Positions 25,621 through 33,321 of a stretch of 39,368 nucleotides of DNA are shown here, piece after piece (position 1 is the first letter of the stretch; every line of letters starts with the position of its first letter). The translations under genes and the position numbers were made by a program. The stretch comes from an uncultured Burkholderiales bacterium (lineage in GTDB: Bacteria > Pseudomonadota > Gammaproteobacteria > Burkholderiales > Burkholderiaceae), in the NCBI GenBank assembly GCA_946480465.1, contig CAMLJY010000058.1:1-39368 (forward strand), written 5' to 3'. The notes beneath the pieces are model-generated. The model searched no databases. It had not been told where the DNA came from and saw nothing but the letters and a program-made list of their open reading frames with translations.

Positions 25621-26268
25621 ATGTACCACGTGAGCCACTTCGACGAGCAGCGGCCCGAGCTGCTGCATCCGCTGATCGAAGCCCATCCCCTGGGCCTGCT
25701 CGTTCGCGGCGGCGGCGAGGGCGCGGCGCCGCAGGCCGATGTGATCCCCTGGATGCTGGAGCCGGGACCGACGCCGGCGGGCACGCTGGTGGGCCACGTC
25801 GCCCGGGCCAATCCCGTGTGGCGCGAGGCCGCGGGACGCCCGGTGCTGGTGGTGTTCCAGGGCCCGCAGGGCTACGTCAGCCCCGGCTGGTCGCCGTCCA
25901 AGGCCGAGCACGGCAAGGTCGTGCCGACCTGGAACTACAGCATGGTGCAGGCCCGCGGCGTGCTGCAGGCCGACGAGGACCCCGCGGCGCTGCTGGACAT
26001 CGTCACCCGCCTGTCCGGGCGCCACGAGGCCGGGCGGCCAATAGCGTGGAAAGTGAGCGACGGGCCGCCCGGTTTCATCGACGCGCTGTTGCGCGCCATC
26101 GTCGGCGTGCGGATCCCGCTGGACAGCCTGGTGGGCAAGCTGAAGCTGAGCCAGAACCGCCCGGCGGCCGACCGCGACGGCATCCGCCAGGGCCTGCGGG
26201 ACGACGGCGGCGACGAACGCCGCGCGCTGGCCGACTGGATGGCGCGCGTGGCGCCGGCGGGGCGCTGA
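25621..26268 (+). CDS. PaiB-like FMN-binding negative transcriptional regulator family protein
   Basis: 215 residues from MYHVSHFDEQRPELLHPLI to the end, matching the PaiB family over its usual length of about 200-210. Conserved blocks are HPLGLLV, LVGHVARANPVWRE, VVFQGPQGYVSPGWSPSK, VPTWNYSMVQARG and KLSQNRP. The fold is the FMN-binding split barrel; the Bacillus prototype affects sporulation and protease genes. Here the 4-base spacing to the OsmC-like gene suggests a shared redox or stress role. Confidence 0.9.
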   Translation: MYHVSHFDEQRPELLHPLIEAHPLGLLVRGGGEGAAPQADVIPWMLEPGPTPAGTLVGHVARANPVWREAAGRPVLVVFQGPQGYVSPGWSPSKAEHGKVVPTWNYSMVQARGVLQADEDPAALLDIVTRLSGRHEAGRPIAWKVSDGPPGFIDALLRAIVGVRIPLDSLVGKLKLSQNRPAADRDGIRQGLRDDGGDERRALADWMARVAPAGR

Positions 26269-26319
26269 GCCGCTCGCGCGTCAGCGTTTGGGGGCTGGCG
26301 CGCAAACGACGCGTCCACG

Positions 26320-27216
26320 TCAGCCGGCGGACAAGGCCGCCTTCAAGAACTCGACGCAGACGCGGACCTTGGCCGAGCCGGACAGGCGCGAAGGCATCAC
26401 CGCCCACACGTTCGCTTCCTGCCGCCAGCTCGGCAGCAGGTGCACCAGGGCGCCGCTGTCCAGCAGCGGCTGCACCTCCCACACCGAGCGCAGCATGATC
26501 CCGTGCCCGCCCAGCGCCCACTGCACCGCGATCTCGCCCTGGTTCGTCGACAGCGGGCCGGTCACCTTCACGCTCTGCGTGCGGCGCCCGGCACTCAGCT
26601 TCCACACGCCGAAGGGATGGTCGCGCTCCTTGATCACCAGGCAGTCGTGGCCGGCCAGGTCGGCCAGCGTGCGCGGCGTGCCGCGGCGGGACAGGTAGGC
26701 CGGCGACGCGCACAGCACGCGGTGGTTGGCGGCGAGGGGCTGCGCGATCAGGTGCGGCGCGATCTCGTCGCCGACCCGCACGTCGATGTCGAAGCCTTCG
26801 GCCGCCACGTCCACCAGGCGGTCGAAGACCTCGAAGCGCACCGACAGCGACGGATAGCGCTGCACCAGCGCCGCGATGACCGGCGCCACCCGCTGGCGCC
26901 CGAAGCCGAAGCTGGAGCTGATGCGCAGCAGGCCGCGCGGATGGCGGCGCGCGCTGGCGGTTTCCTGCGCCAGCTGTTCGATCTCGTCCAGGATGCGCTG
27001 CGCGCGCTGGTAGATGCGCTCGCCGTCGTCGGTCACCGTCACCCGCCGCGTCGTGCGGTGCAGCAGCTTGGTGCCCAGGTCTGATTCGAGGATGCGGATG
27101 CGCTTGGTGACGTAGGCCGGCGACACGCCCAGTTCGTCCGCGGCCGCCGAGAAGCTGGCCTTGCGGGCGACGACGCTGAAGACCCGCAGGTCTTCGGTGG
27201 CCGGTGTTTTATTCAC
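26320..27216 (-). CDS. LysR-family transcriptional regulator
   Basis: 298 residues with a GTG start. The N-terminal winged helix (about 8-65: EDLRVFSVVARKASFSAAAD; VSPAYVTKRIRILESDLGTKLLHRTTRRVTV) is followed by a co-inducer-binding LysR substrate domain with RFEVFDRLVD, HLIAQPLAANHRVLCASPAYL and the usual C-terminal length. The helix sequence resembles the DmlR/TtdR subgroup. It is divergent from the tartrate/D-malate dehydrogenase gene with 97 bases between, the standard arrangement for control by the substrate. No ribosome-binding site is evident before the GTG. Confidence 0.93.
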   Translation of the reverse strand: MNKTPATEDLRVFSVVARKASFSAAADELGVSPAYVTKRIRILESDLGTKLLHRTTRRVTVTDDGERIYQRAQRILDEIEQLAQETASARRHPRGLLRISSSFGFGRQRVAPVIAALVQRYPSLSVRFEVFDRLVDVAAEGFDIDVRVGDEIAPHLIAQPLAANHRVLCASPAYLSRRGTPRTLADLAGHDCLVIKERDHPFGVWKLSAGRRTQSVKVTGPLSTNQGEIAVQWALGGHGIMLRSVWEVQPLLDSGALVHLLPSWRQEANVWAVMPSRLSGSAKVRVCVEFLKAALSAG

Positions 27217-27313
27217 GTGGCGTGCATGATGGGTTCACGGCCGAGGGATTGTAGTTTTCGCGTGCACAACCAGAATCACGCCATCCCGCACGAACCCTTC
27301 GAGGAGACCCAGC

Positions 27314-28390
27314 ATGGCCCAGCGTTTTCGCATCGCCGCGATCCCCGGCGACGGCATCGGCAAGGAGGTGATGCCCGAAGGGCTGCGCACGCTGGCCGCG
27401 GCCGCGAAGCGCTTCGACATCGACCTGCAGATCACCGAGTTCGAATGGGCCAGCTGCGACCACTATCTGAAGACCGGCCAGATGATGCCGGACGACTGGA
27501 AGGCGCAACTGCAGGAGATGGACGCCATCTACTTCGGCGCCGTGGGCTGGCCGGCGACGGTGCCGGACCACGTCTCGCTGTGGGGCTCGTTGCTGAAGTT
27601 CCGGCGCGAGTTCGACCAGTACATCAACCTGAGGCCCGTGCGCCTGTTCGATGGCGTGCCATGCCCGCTGGCCGGGCGCAAGCCGGGGGACATCGACTTC
27701 CTCGTCGTGCGCGAGAACACCGAGGGCGAATACACCAACCTCGGCGGCGTGATGTACGCCGGCACCGAGCGCGAGATCGTGATCCAGGAGTCGGTGTACT
27801 CGCGCCACGGTGCCGACCGGGTGCTGAAGTTCGCCTACGAGCTGGCCAACGGCCGGCCGCGCCGGCAGCTGACCGTGGCCACCAAGTCCAACGGCATCGC
27901 CATCAGCATGCCCTGGTGGGACGGCCGCGCCGATGCGGTGGGCGCGGCCTATCCGGGCGTGAAGGTCGACAAGCAGCACATCGACATCCTGTCGGCCCGC
28001 TTCGTGCTGCAGCCCAACCGCTTCGACGTGGTGGTGGCCAGCAACCTGTTCGGCGACATCCTGTCCGACCTGGGCCCGGCCTGCACCGGCACCATCGGCC
28101 TGGCGCCCAGTGCCAACTTGAATCCTGAGCGCAAGTTCCCGTCGCTGTTCGAGCCGGTGCACGGCTCGGCGCCGGACATCTACGGCCAGAACATCGCCAA
28201 CCCGGTGGCCATGGTGTGGTCGGGCGCGATGATGCTGGACTTCCTGGGCCGGCGCGATGCGCACGACGCGATCGTGCGCGCCATCGAGCAGGTGCTGGTG
28301 GAAGGGCCGCGCACGCGCGATTTGGGTGGTCAGGCCTCGACGGCGGAGATGGGCGAGGCGATTGCGCGGCTGGTGGCCGAGGGCGCCTGA
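27314..28390 (+). CDS. ttuC: Tartrate / D-malate dehydrogenase (isocitrate-dehydrogenase fold)
   Basis: 358 residues. It carries IAAIPGDGIGKEV at the N-terminus, the substrate loop VVRENTEGEYTNLGG, catalytic Tyr in VYSRHGADR and Lys in VATKSNG. The metal-binding Asp are in FDVVVASNLFGDILSDLG, and the cofactor loop is EPVHGSAPDIYGQ. The family oxidises D-malate, tartrate or 3-isopropylmalate with NAD+ and Mn2+ and can decarboxylate. The RENTEGEYTNLGG loop and length fit TtuC/DmlA rather than LeuB. GAGGAGA precedes the ATG by about 6 bases. The divergent LysR gene probably controls it. Confidence 0.92.
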   Translation: MAQRFRIAAIPGDGIGKEVMPEGLRTLAAAAKRFDIDLQITEFEWASCDHYLKTGQMMPDDWKAQLQEMDAIYFGAVGWPATVPDHVSLWGSLLKFRREFDQYINLRPVRLFDGVPCPLAGRKPGDIDFLVVRENTEGEYTNLGGVMYAGTEREIVIQESVYSRHGADRVLKFAYELANGRPRRQLTVATKSNGIAISMPWWDGRADAVGAAYPGVKVDKQHIDILSARFVLQPNRFDVVVASNLFGDILSDLGPACTGTIGLAPSANLNPERKFPSLFEPVHGSAPDIYGQNIANPVAMVWSGAMMLDFLGRRDAHDAIVRAIEQVLVEGPRTRDLGGQASTAEMGEAIARLVAEGA

Positions 28391-28414
28391 AGGCTGCAGC
28401 GTCGCGGCTGCTAA

Positions 28415-29098
28415 CTAACGGGCAGAGCGGCAGTACGGCACGACCACGCCCTCGTGGTCGTAGGTACCGGTCGCGGACAGGTCGTGGAACCGGGCCGTGA
28501 CCTGTTCCTGGCGCATCTTGGCTGCTTCGGCGACAGACACGTAGCCGTAGTACGTCGCCAACTTGTCGCAGAAGGCGCCGCGAACAAGGGCGATCTCCTC
28601 AGGGGTGTGCGCAATCAGCTTGGCTTCGAAGAAGAGGGCATACGCACGCTGGTACGAGGCGCTGCGGGCGTTCGGGTCATAAGAGTGATTGGGGGCGGCC
28701 AGGAAATTCAGTCGCTGCGCCTTCGTGTGGCTTTCCGGCGTCAGGTAGAGGACGTCCGGAATGGACCGGCTGATGTCAATCAGGCTGCTCCCCGAAGACT
28801 GGAATCCAGTCTTGCTGGCGCGGATGGTCACGTGCGAGCACCCGAAGGTGTTGCGCAGGGAAAAGGCGTAGGTGCCATCTTTGCCGGTCTTGACCGTCAC
28901 GGTCTCGCTGAGGGTGGACGAGCCGTGCCCGATACCCCAGCTCTGCTGGTAGCACTCCAGGTTGACGGTGGCACCTTTGATGGGCTCCTTGGTCGCTGCA
29001 TCGCGGACCGTGCCTTCCCCGGGTGGCACGCAACCGTGCCAGCCGAAGATCGCATAGAGGAGGAACAGCCCGGCGGCCCATGAGTGCCATCTCTTCAT
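28415..29098 (-). CDS. Putative lipoprotein with a carboxypeptidase-regulatory-like domain
   Basis: 227 residues. AGGAG about 9 bases before the ATG at 29098 decides the start over an in-frame ATG at 29125. The N-terminus [20 protein letters not shown] is hydrophobic and ends at HGC (Cys23), an imperfect lipobox. Residues about 28-115 look like a CarboxypepD_reg/transthyretin-like domain ([39 protein letters not shown]). The rest is unrecognised and Tyr/Ala-rich ([19 protein letters not shown]). Codon use is less GC-rich than its neighbours. It lies convergent to tartrate dehydrogenase and divergent from the aldolase, interrupting a metabolic block, which suggests an inserted accessory gene. 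Confidence 0.7.
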   Translation of the reverse strand: MKRWHSWAAGLFLLYAIFGWHGCVPPGEGTVRDAATKEPIKGATVNLECYQQSWGIGHGSSTLSETVTVKTGKDGTYAFSLRNTFGCSHVTIRASKTGFQSSGSSLIDISRSIPDVLYLTPESHTKAQRLNFLAAPNHSYDPNARSASYQRAYALFFEAKLIAHTPEEIALVRGAFCDKLATYYGYVSVAEAAKMRQEQVTARFHDLSATGTYDHEGVVVPYCRSAR

Positions 29099-29384
29099 TG
29101 GCGAAGCTCCTGCTGTGAAATTCATGCCCTTGATTCGCGCAGGGGCCTCGATCAGCTGCACCGCACCCGCCGTCGCCCGCCGCCCGCGCAGCGTCATGAT
29201 GCCAACTCGCAAGGGGACGTGCCGCCTGTCCTGGGAGCCACGATCCCGAGGAGACAGCATGCCCGCCCAGGCCACCTTCCGCCTGCGTGTCCCGGCCTGC
29301 GGCGCGCCTGCCGTGGCCGCGCACCCCGCCACCGCCGATGCGGTTGGCGTCGGATATCGTCGCCATCGACGAGAGGGGAATGCG

Positions 29385-30197
29385 ATGGGTGTTGCCGAGC
29401 TGAATCCGTTCAGGGCCGCGCTGGTGCGCGGCGAGCCGCAGGTGGGCCTGTGGCTCTCGATGGCCGAGCCCTACGTGGCCGAGCTGTGCGCGAGCACCGG
29501 CTTCCAGTGGCTGCTGATCGACGGCGAGCACGCGCCGAACGACGTGCGCTCCATCCTCGGCAGCCTGCAGGCGGTGGCGCCCTATGCGGCGCAGCCGGTG
29601 GTGCGGCCGGTGCAGGGCGACACGGCGCTGATCAAGCAACTGCTGGACATCGGCGCCAGGACGCTGCTGGTGCCGATGGTCGACACCGCCGAGCAGGCCG
29701 CCGCCGTCGTGGCCGCCACCCGCTACCCGCCGCTGGGCGTACGCGGGGTGGGGGCCGCGGTGGCCCGCGCCTCGCGCTGGAACGGACGGGCCGACTACCT
29801 GAAGACGGCCGATGACGAGGTCTGCCTGCTGGTGCAGGCGGAGTCCGCCACCGCGCTGCGCCATCTGACGGCGATCTGCGCGGTCGAGGGCGTGCACGGC
29901 GTCTTCATCGGCCCGGCGGACCTCGCCGCCTCGATGGGCCACCGCGGCAACCCCGGCCACCCGGAGGTGCAGGCGGCGATCGACGAGGCCATCCGCACCA
30001 TCGTCGCCAGCGGCAAGGCCGCCGGCACGCTGACCAGCGACGCCGCCGCGGCGCGCCGCTACCTGGCCATGGGGGCCACCTTCGTCGCGGTGGGCATCGA
30101 CGTGCTGCTGCTGGCGAATGCGGCGCGCCGGCTGGCCGCGGACTTCGGCGTGGCGGCCGGCGCCGATCCGGCACCGGCACCCACAGCGGGCTACTAG
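29385..30197 (+). CDS. HpcH/HpaI-family 2-oxo acid aldolase
   Basis: 270 residues from [20 protein letters not shown]. It is a class II (divalent-metal) aldolase: [26 protein letters not shown], Glu in [10 protein letters not shown] and Asp in [11 protein letters not shown] are the HpaI substrate- and metal-site motifs. The family cleaves 4-hydroxy-2-oxoheptanedioate or related 4-hydroxy-2-oxo acids to pyruvate plus an aldehyde. GAGAGGGGA precedes the ATG. An IS110 element begins within a few bases of the stop, so any downstream partner of an original operon has been cut off or displaced. Confidence 0.92.
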   Translation: MGVAELNPFRAALVRGEPQVGLWLSMAEPYVAELCASTGFQWLLIDGEHAPNDVRSILGSLQAVAPYAAQPVVRPVQGDTALIKQLLDIGARTLLVPMVDTAEQAAAVVAATRYPPLGVRGVGAAVARASRWNGRADYLKTADDEVCLLVQAESATALRHLTAICAVEGVHGVFIGPADLAASMGHRGNPGHPEVQAAIDEAIRTIVASGKAAGTLTSDAAAARRYLAMGATFVAVGIDVLLLANAARRLAADFGVAAGADPAPAPTAGY

Positions 30198-30203
30198 GAA
30201 GCT

Positions 30204-31430
30204 CTACGCCATATGAGCTGGAAGCGGAACCTCGCAGCCGAGGTCGTGGAGTCGCTTGAGCAGGCGACGAATCGTCTTGGTGCGGTCGTGTGTGTCGAAG
30301 TGGTCCGCGCCGAGGTCGCTGTACTCAGTGCCGTCGCGCAGCATGAGATACATCGCCGTGAGCATCGAGGCCGCCACGGCGAGGATGGCCTTCTTGGCGC
30401 TACGGCGGGCCTTGATGCGCAGGAATTGCGCGCGCAGGTAGCTGGTCTTGACCCGCACTGCGGCCCAGGCACAAGTGACCAGCGTGGTCTTGATCCAGGT
30501 CCCGCTCTTTCGGACCCGGGTGCTGCGGCGCTTGCCGGCGCTTTCGTCGCTGCGGGGGCACAGGCCCGCCCAGGACACAAGATGACCCGAACTCGGGAAG
30601 CGCGACATGTCCACGCCGATCTCCGCCACGACGACGCTGGCTGCCAGGTCAGAGATCCCCGGCATCGTCGTCAGCAGGCGCGCGCGCTCTTGGATCGGCG
30701 CCAGCGCTTTTCCCACGGCCGCATCCAGTTCGGCCAGCGTGCGCTGCAGCGCATCAATGACCTGCAAGTGCAGCCGCAGCATGGTGCGGTGATGCTCGGT
30801 GATGCGCCCGCGCAGCGCCTCGCGAAGCTCGGTCGTCTTGTTGCGTGCCGTGCCCTGCGCCAACGAAGCCAGCAGCGCGGGGTCTGTTTGCCCGGCCACG
30901 ATCGCATCGAGCATCGCGCGGCCGCTCTTGCCCAGCACGTCAGACAGCACGCTGCCGAGTTTGAGGTTGGCGTCTTCGAGCACCTTCTGGATGCGCAGCG
31001 AGTGCTGAGAGACTTCTCGCACCAACTGCTTGCGCGTTCGAGTGAGGTCGCGAAGCTGTTGTATCGCCTGCGGTGGCACGAAGCTCGAGCGGATCAGTCC
31101 GTGCGCGAGCAGGTCGGCGATCCACATCGCATCGTTGACGTCGGTCTTGCGGCCCGGAACGTTGCGGATGTGCGCCGCATTGGCCAGCACGAGTTCGAAC
31201 TCGGCCTCCAGCACGTGCCACACCGGCTTCCAGTAGATGCCGGTCGCTTCCATGCCCACGTGCGTGCAGTCATGCTCGGCCAGCCAGTCGGCCAGCTCCA
31301 GCAACTGCGCAGTCGTCGTGCCGAAGCTGCGGACCTCCTGATGCATCGGTGGCGAGACACAGCGCACGCAGGCCACGATCGTGTCCTTGTGCACGTCCAG
31401 GCCCGCGCAGCGCGGATAGAGCACTTGCAT
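30204..31430 (-). CDS. IS110-family transposase (DEDD recombinase)
   Basis: 408 residues. The N-terminal RuvC-like DEDD domain has Asp in CAGLDVHKDTIVAC, Glu in GMEATGIYWKPVW and the Asp pair in GRKTDVNDAMWIADLL. A coiled-coil middle (LRDLTRTRKQLVREVSQHS) leads to the Transposase_20 domain with TMPGISDLAASVVVAEIG and FPSSGHLVSWAGLCPRSDES. AGGAGGT lies 5 bases before the ATG at 31430, a near-perfect ribosome-binding site; longer upstream starts run into the noncoding end. Length and motifs are complete, so the element may still be mobile. Confidence 0.95.
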   Translation of the reverse strand: MQVLYPRCAGLDVHKDTIVACVRCVSPPMHQEVRSFGTTTAQLLELADWLAEHDCTHVGMEATGIYWKPVWHVLEAEFELVLANAAHIRNVPGRKTDVNDAMWIADLLAHGLIRSSFVPPQAIQQLRDLTRTRKQLVREVSQHSLRIQKVLEDANLKLGSVLSDVLGKSGRAMLDAIVAGQTDPALLASLAQGTARNKTTELREALRGRITEHHRTMLRLHLQVIDALQRTLAELDAAVGKALAPIQERARLLTTMPGISDLAASVVVAEIGVDMSRFPSSGHLVSWAGLCPRSDESAGKRRSTRVRKSGTWIKTTLVTCAWAAVRVKTSYLRAQFLRIKARRSAKKAILAVAASMLTAMYLMLRDGTEYSDLGADHFDTHDRTKTIRRLLKRLHDLGCEVPLPAHMA

Positions 31431-31600
31431 GAGAACCTCCTGACAGCGGTGGGGTACCGCAGGCAGTCCTCGTCTTCGAACTCTACTAGCCGTGCTTCGG
31501 GGCGTCGCCGCCCTCTGCCACATTCCGGGGTGCTCGCAGGACTGCGGGTCCAACTACTGAACGGGTTCGCAACACCAAGCAAACGCCGACCTCATCAGCG
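31431..31600 (-). ncRNA. Candidate IS110 bridge/seek RNA region
   Basis: In IS110-group elements the noncoding end upstream of the transposase encodes the bridge RNA, which pairs with donor and target DNA. Here GCAGTCCT (31463-31470) and AGGACTGC (31538-31545) are perfect inverted repeats enclosing about 67 bases. This fits a large stem-loop. The RNA boundaries and guide loops cannot be defined from one copy. Confidence 0.4.
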
Positions 31601-31690
31601 GTGCCCCGATCCATCCTACGACCACCCGTCCTCGCCCGCGAGCCGCGCCCCATGCTTCATGCCCCGGGGTCGGGCCCGCCCGATGGCGAA

Positions 31691-31912
31691 CTACTGAGCC
31701 ACCTCTCCCGACGCGCAACGCGCGCAGAGGCAGGCGCGCAGGCGCTGGTCCGCCGGGATGCGTGCCAGCACCTCGGCCGGAATGCGGGCGCGGCTGCACC
31801 AGCAGTCGACCCCGAAGCGGCCGCAGGCCGCCGGAACGCAGCCATTCGGCCCACCGCACAGGGGGCAGTGCAGGTTGGGCAACGGAACGGCGGGCGGGCT
31901 GGTGTCGGGCAT
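31691..31912 (-). CDS. Cysteine-rich CWC family protein
   Basis: 73 residues. CPLCGGPNGC, then CWC, then CLCARC give the signature of the Cys-rich CWC family: zinc-ribbon-like small proteins widespread in proteobacteria with no established function. Seven of the eight cysteines fall in these motifs, and IPAEVLARIPADQRLRACLC is the usual family helix. The start was chosen to give the standard family length; the open frame continues about 110 residues upstream without family support. It lies next to the IS110 end and divergent from the alpha/beta hydrolase. Confidence 0.85.
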   Translation of the reverse strand: MPDTSPPAVPLPNLHCPLCGGPNGCVPAACGRFGVDCWCSRARIPAEVLARIPADQRLRACLCARCASGEVAQ

Positions 31913-32066
31913 CGGCGCAGTATCGCGGCGCTGGCGTGTCGCATGTCGCACCAGGCGCGGCGGGGGCACGCGCACCAAGCCCCGCCGGTGGCGCCGGCGC
32001 TGACGCCAGCCGACAATCCGGCCCGTCCGTCGAGCTTCCCTGCGGCCTTTCCAGCGGCCGATACCC

Positions 32067-33275
32067 ATGCCCTTCGCCTCGTTCCGCTCAGCCCGCGCGG
32101 GCCTGCTGGCTTTCACCGTGGCTGCCCTCTCCGCCTGCGGCGGTGGTGATGGGGCCGGCGACGAGACCGCGGCGGCGCGGCGGTCGCCGGCGGCCACCAC
32201 CGCGGCCGCGGGCCCCGGCGAGCTGAAGTCCGCCGCCCTCCTGAACACCGTGCCGCTGGCCGATCTGGCGGCGGTGCTGGACAGCGTGCCGACGCTCGGC
32301 CAGCGGGCGCGCTACCCGGTCACCACCTACCGCCTCACCTACCTGACGCACGACGGCGAGGGGAGGGAGGTGACGGCCTCGGCCCTGGCCGCGGTGCCGG
32401 TGAAACCCGAAGGGCGCCCGAGCCCGGTGATGTCCTGGCAGCACGGCACGTTGTTCGAAGACCGGCGCGTGCCGAGCAACAACCCCACGGTGTCCGAGCC
32501 GGCGGTGCTGCTGGCCTCGCTCGGCTACATCGTCGTGGCCGCTGACTACGTGGGTTATGGCGCGTCGAAGGGCGTGCCGCATCCCTACCTGATGTCGGCA
32601 CCCACCGCGTCCGCGGTGGTGGACCTGCTGACCGCGGCCAAGACCTGGCGCCGGACCCGTGGCGTGCCCGACAACGGCCAGCTCTTCATGGCCGGCTACT
32701 CCGAAGGCGGCTACGCCACCATGGCGGCGCTGCGCGCGATGGAGGCCGCCGGCAGCCCGCACCTGGCGGAGCTGGTCGGCATCGCGCCCGGCGCGGGGCC
32801 GTACAGCGTGACGGCGACGATGGACGCCATGCTCGCGCTGGTGCGCGAGCGCAACGACTTCCTGCGCCTGGTGGCCTGGCCCGGCGTGCTGAAGAACCTG
32901 AGCAGCAGCACGCGCGCACGGCTGCGCGACCTGCTGCTGCAGGAAGCCATCCCGCCCGAGGCGGACGTGACGCTCAGCTCGACCTTCATCGACCTGTACC
33001 TGGCCGACGACACCGCGGCGCTGGACGCCCTGAGCAACGTGCACGACTGGAAGACGAGCTTCCCCGTGCTGCTGCACCACGGCCGCGACGACCGCACGGT
33101 GGGCTACGGCGTGGCCACGCAGACGCTGGCGGCGCAGCGCCTGCGCGGCTCCACCCGCGTGTACCTGACCCCTTGCGATCCGGGCGAGGGCGTGCCGGCC
33201 GGGCACCTGGAATGCGTGCTGCCGTACTTCACCTTCATGCTGTCGGCCGCGGCCGGCGCGGCACACGACCTGTGA
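32067..33275 (+). CDS. Secreted lipoprotein alpha/beta hydrolase (LIP/prolyl-oligopeptidase-like)
   Basis: 402 residues. The signal peptide ends in a lipobox, AALSACGGG (Cys about 24), followed by a Gly/Asp/Ala-rich linker. The alpha/beta hydrolase core has MSWQHGTLF (oxyanion region), AADYVGYGAS, and the nucleophile elbow GYSEGG with Ser212. The acid is Asp in HHGRDDRTVGYGVA and the base His in PAGHLECVLPYF. The core resembles secretory lipases and feruloyl or poly-ester hydrolases annotated in Burkholderiales. The substrate is unknown. The start gives a good lipoprotein signal. Confidence 0.85.
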   Translation: MPFASFRSARAGLLAFTVAALSACGGGDGAGDETAAARRSPAATTAAAGPGELKSAALLNTVPLADLAAVLDSVPTLGQRARYPVTTYRLTYLTHDGEGREVTASALAAVPVKPEGRPSPVMSWQHGTLFEDRRVPSNNPTVSEPAVLLASLGYIVVAADYVGYGASKGVPHPYLMSAPTASAVVDLLTAAKTWRRTRGVPDNGQLFMAGYSEGGYATMAALRAMEAAGSPHLAELVGIAPGAGPYSVTATMDAMLALVRERNDFLRLVAWPGVLKNLSSSTRARLRDLLLQEAIPPEADVTLSSTFIDLYLADDTAALDALSNVHDWKTSFPVLLHHGRDDRTVGYGVATQTLAAQRLRGSTRVYLTPCDPGEGVPAGHLECVLPYFTFMLSAAAGAAHDL

Positions 33276-33321
33276 ACGGCGTGGGGCGGCCCGGCGCGCG
33301 GCGTGGCCGGCCGGGCGAAGC

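Larger units (their letters stand above)
30198..31690 (-). mobile_element. IS110-family insertion sequence (ends approximate)
   Basis: A single IS110-type transposase gene with a noncoding stretch of about 260 bases at its 5' side. IS110 elements lack long terminal inverted repeats and usually make no target duplication, so the ends cannot be fixed by eye. The transposase-distal end must lie between the aldolase stop (30197) and the transposase stop (30204). The other end lies somewhere in 31555-31690, before the CWC gene. Confidence 0.75.

Noticed and set aside
26285..26308. CGTTTG/CAAACG inverted repeat between the PaiB-like and LysR genes as a terminator
   Set aside because: The stem is only 6 bp with a 12-base loop and no T-run follows on either strand; too weak to call.
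31554..31859. Minus-strand open frame of 101 codons beside the IS110 element
   Set aside because: It overlaps the CWC gene in another frame and is Arg/Gly/Pro-rich, with no family or ribosome-binding site.
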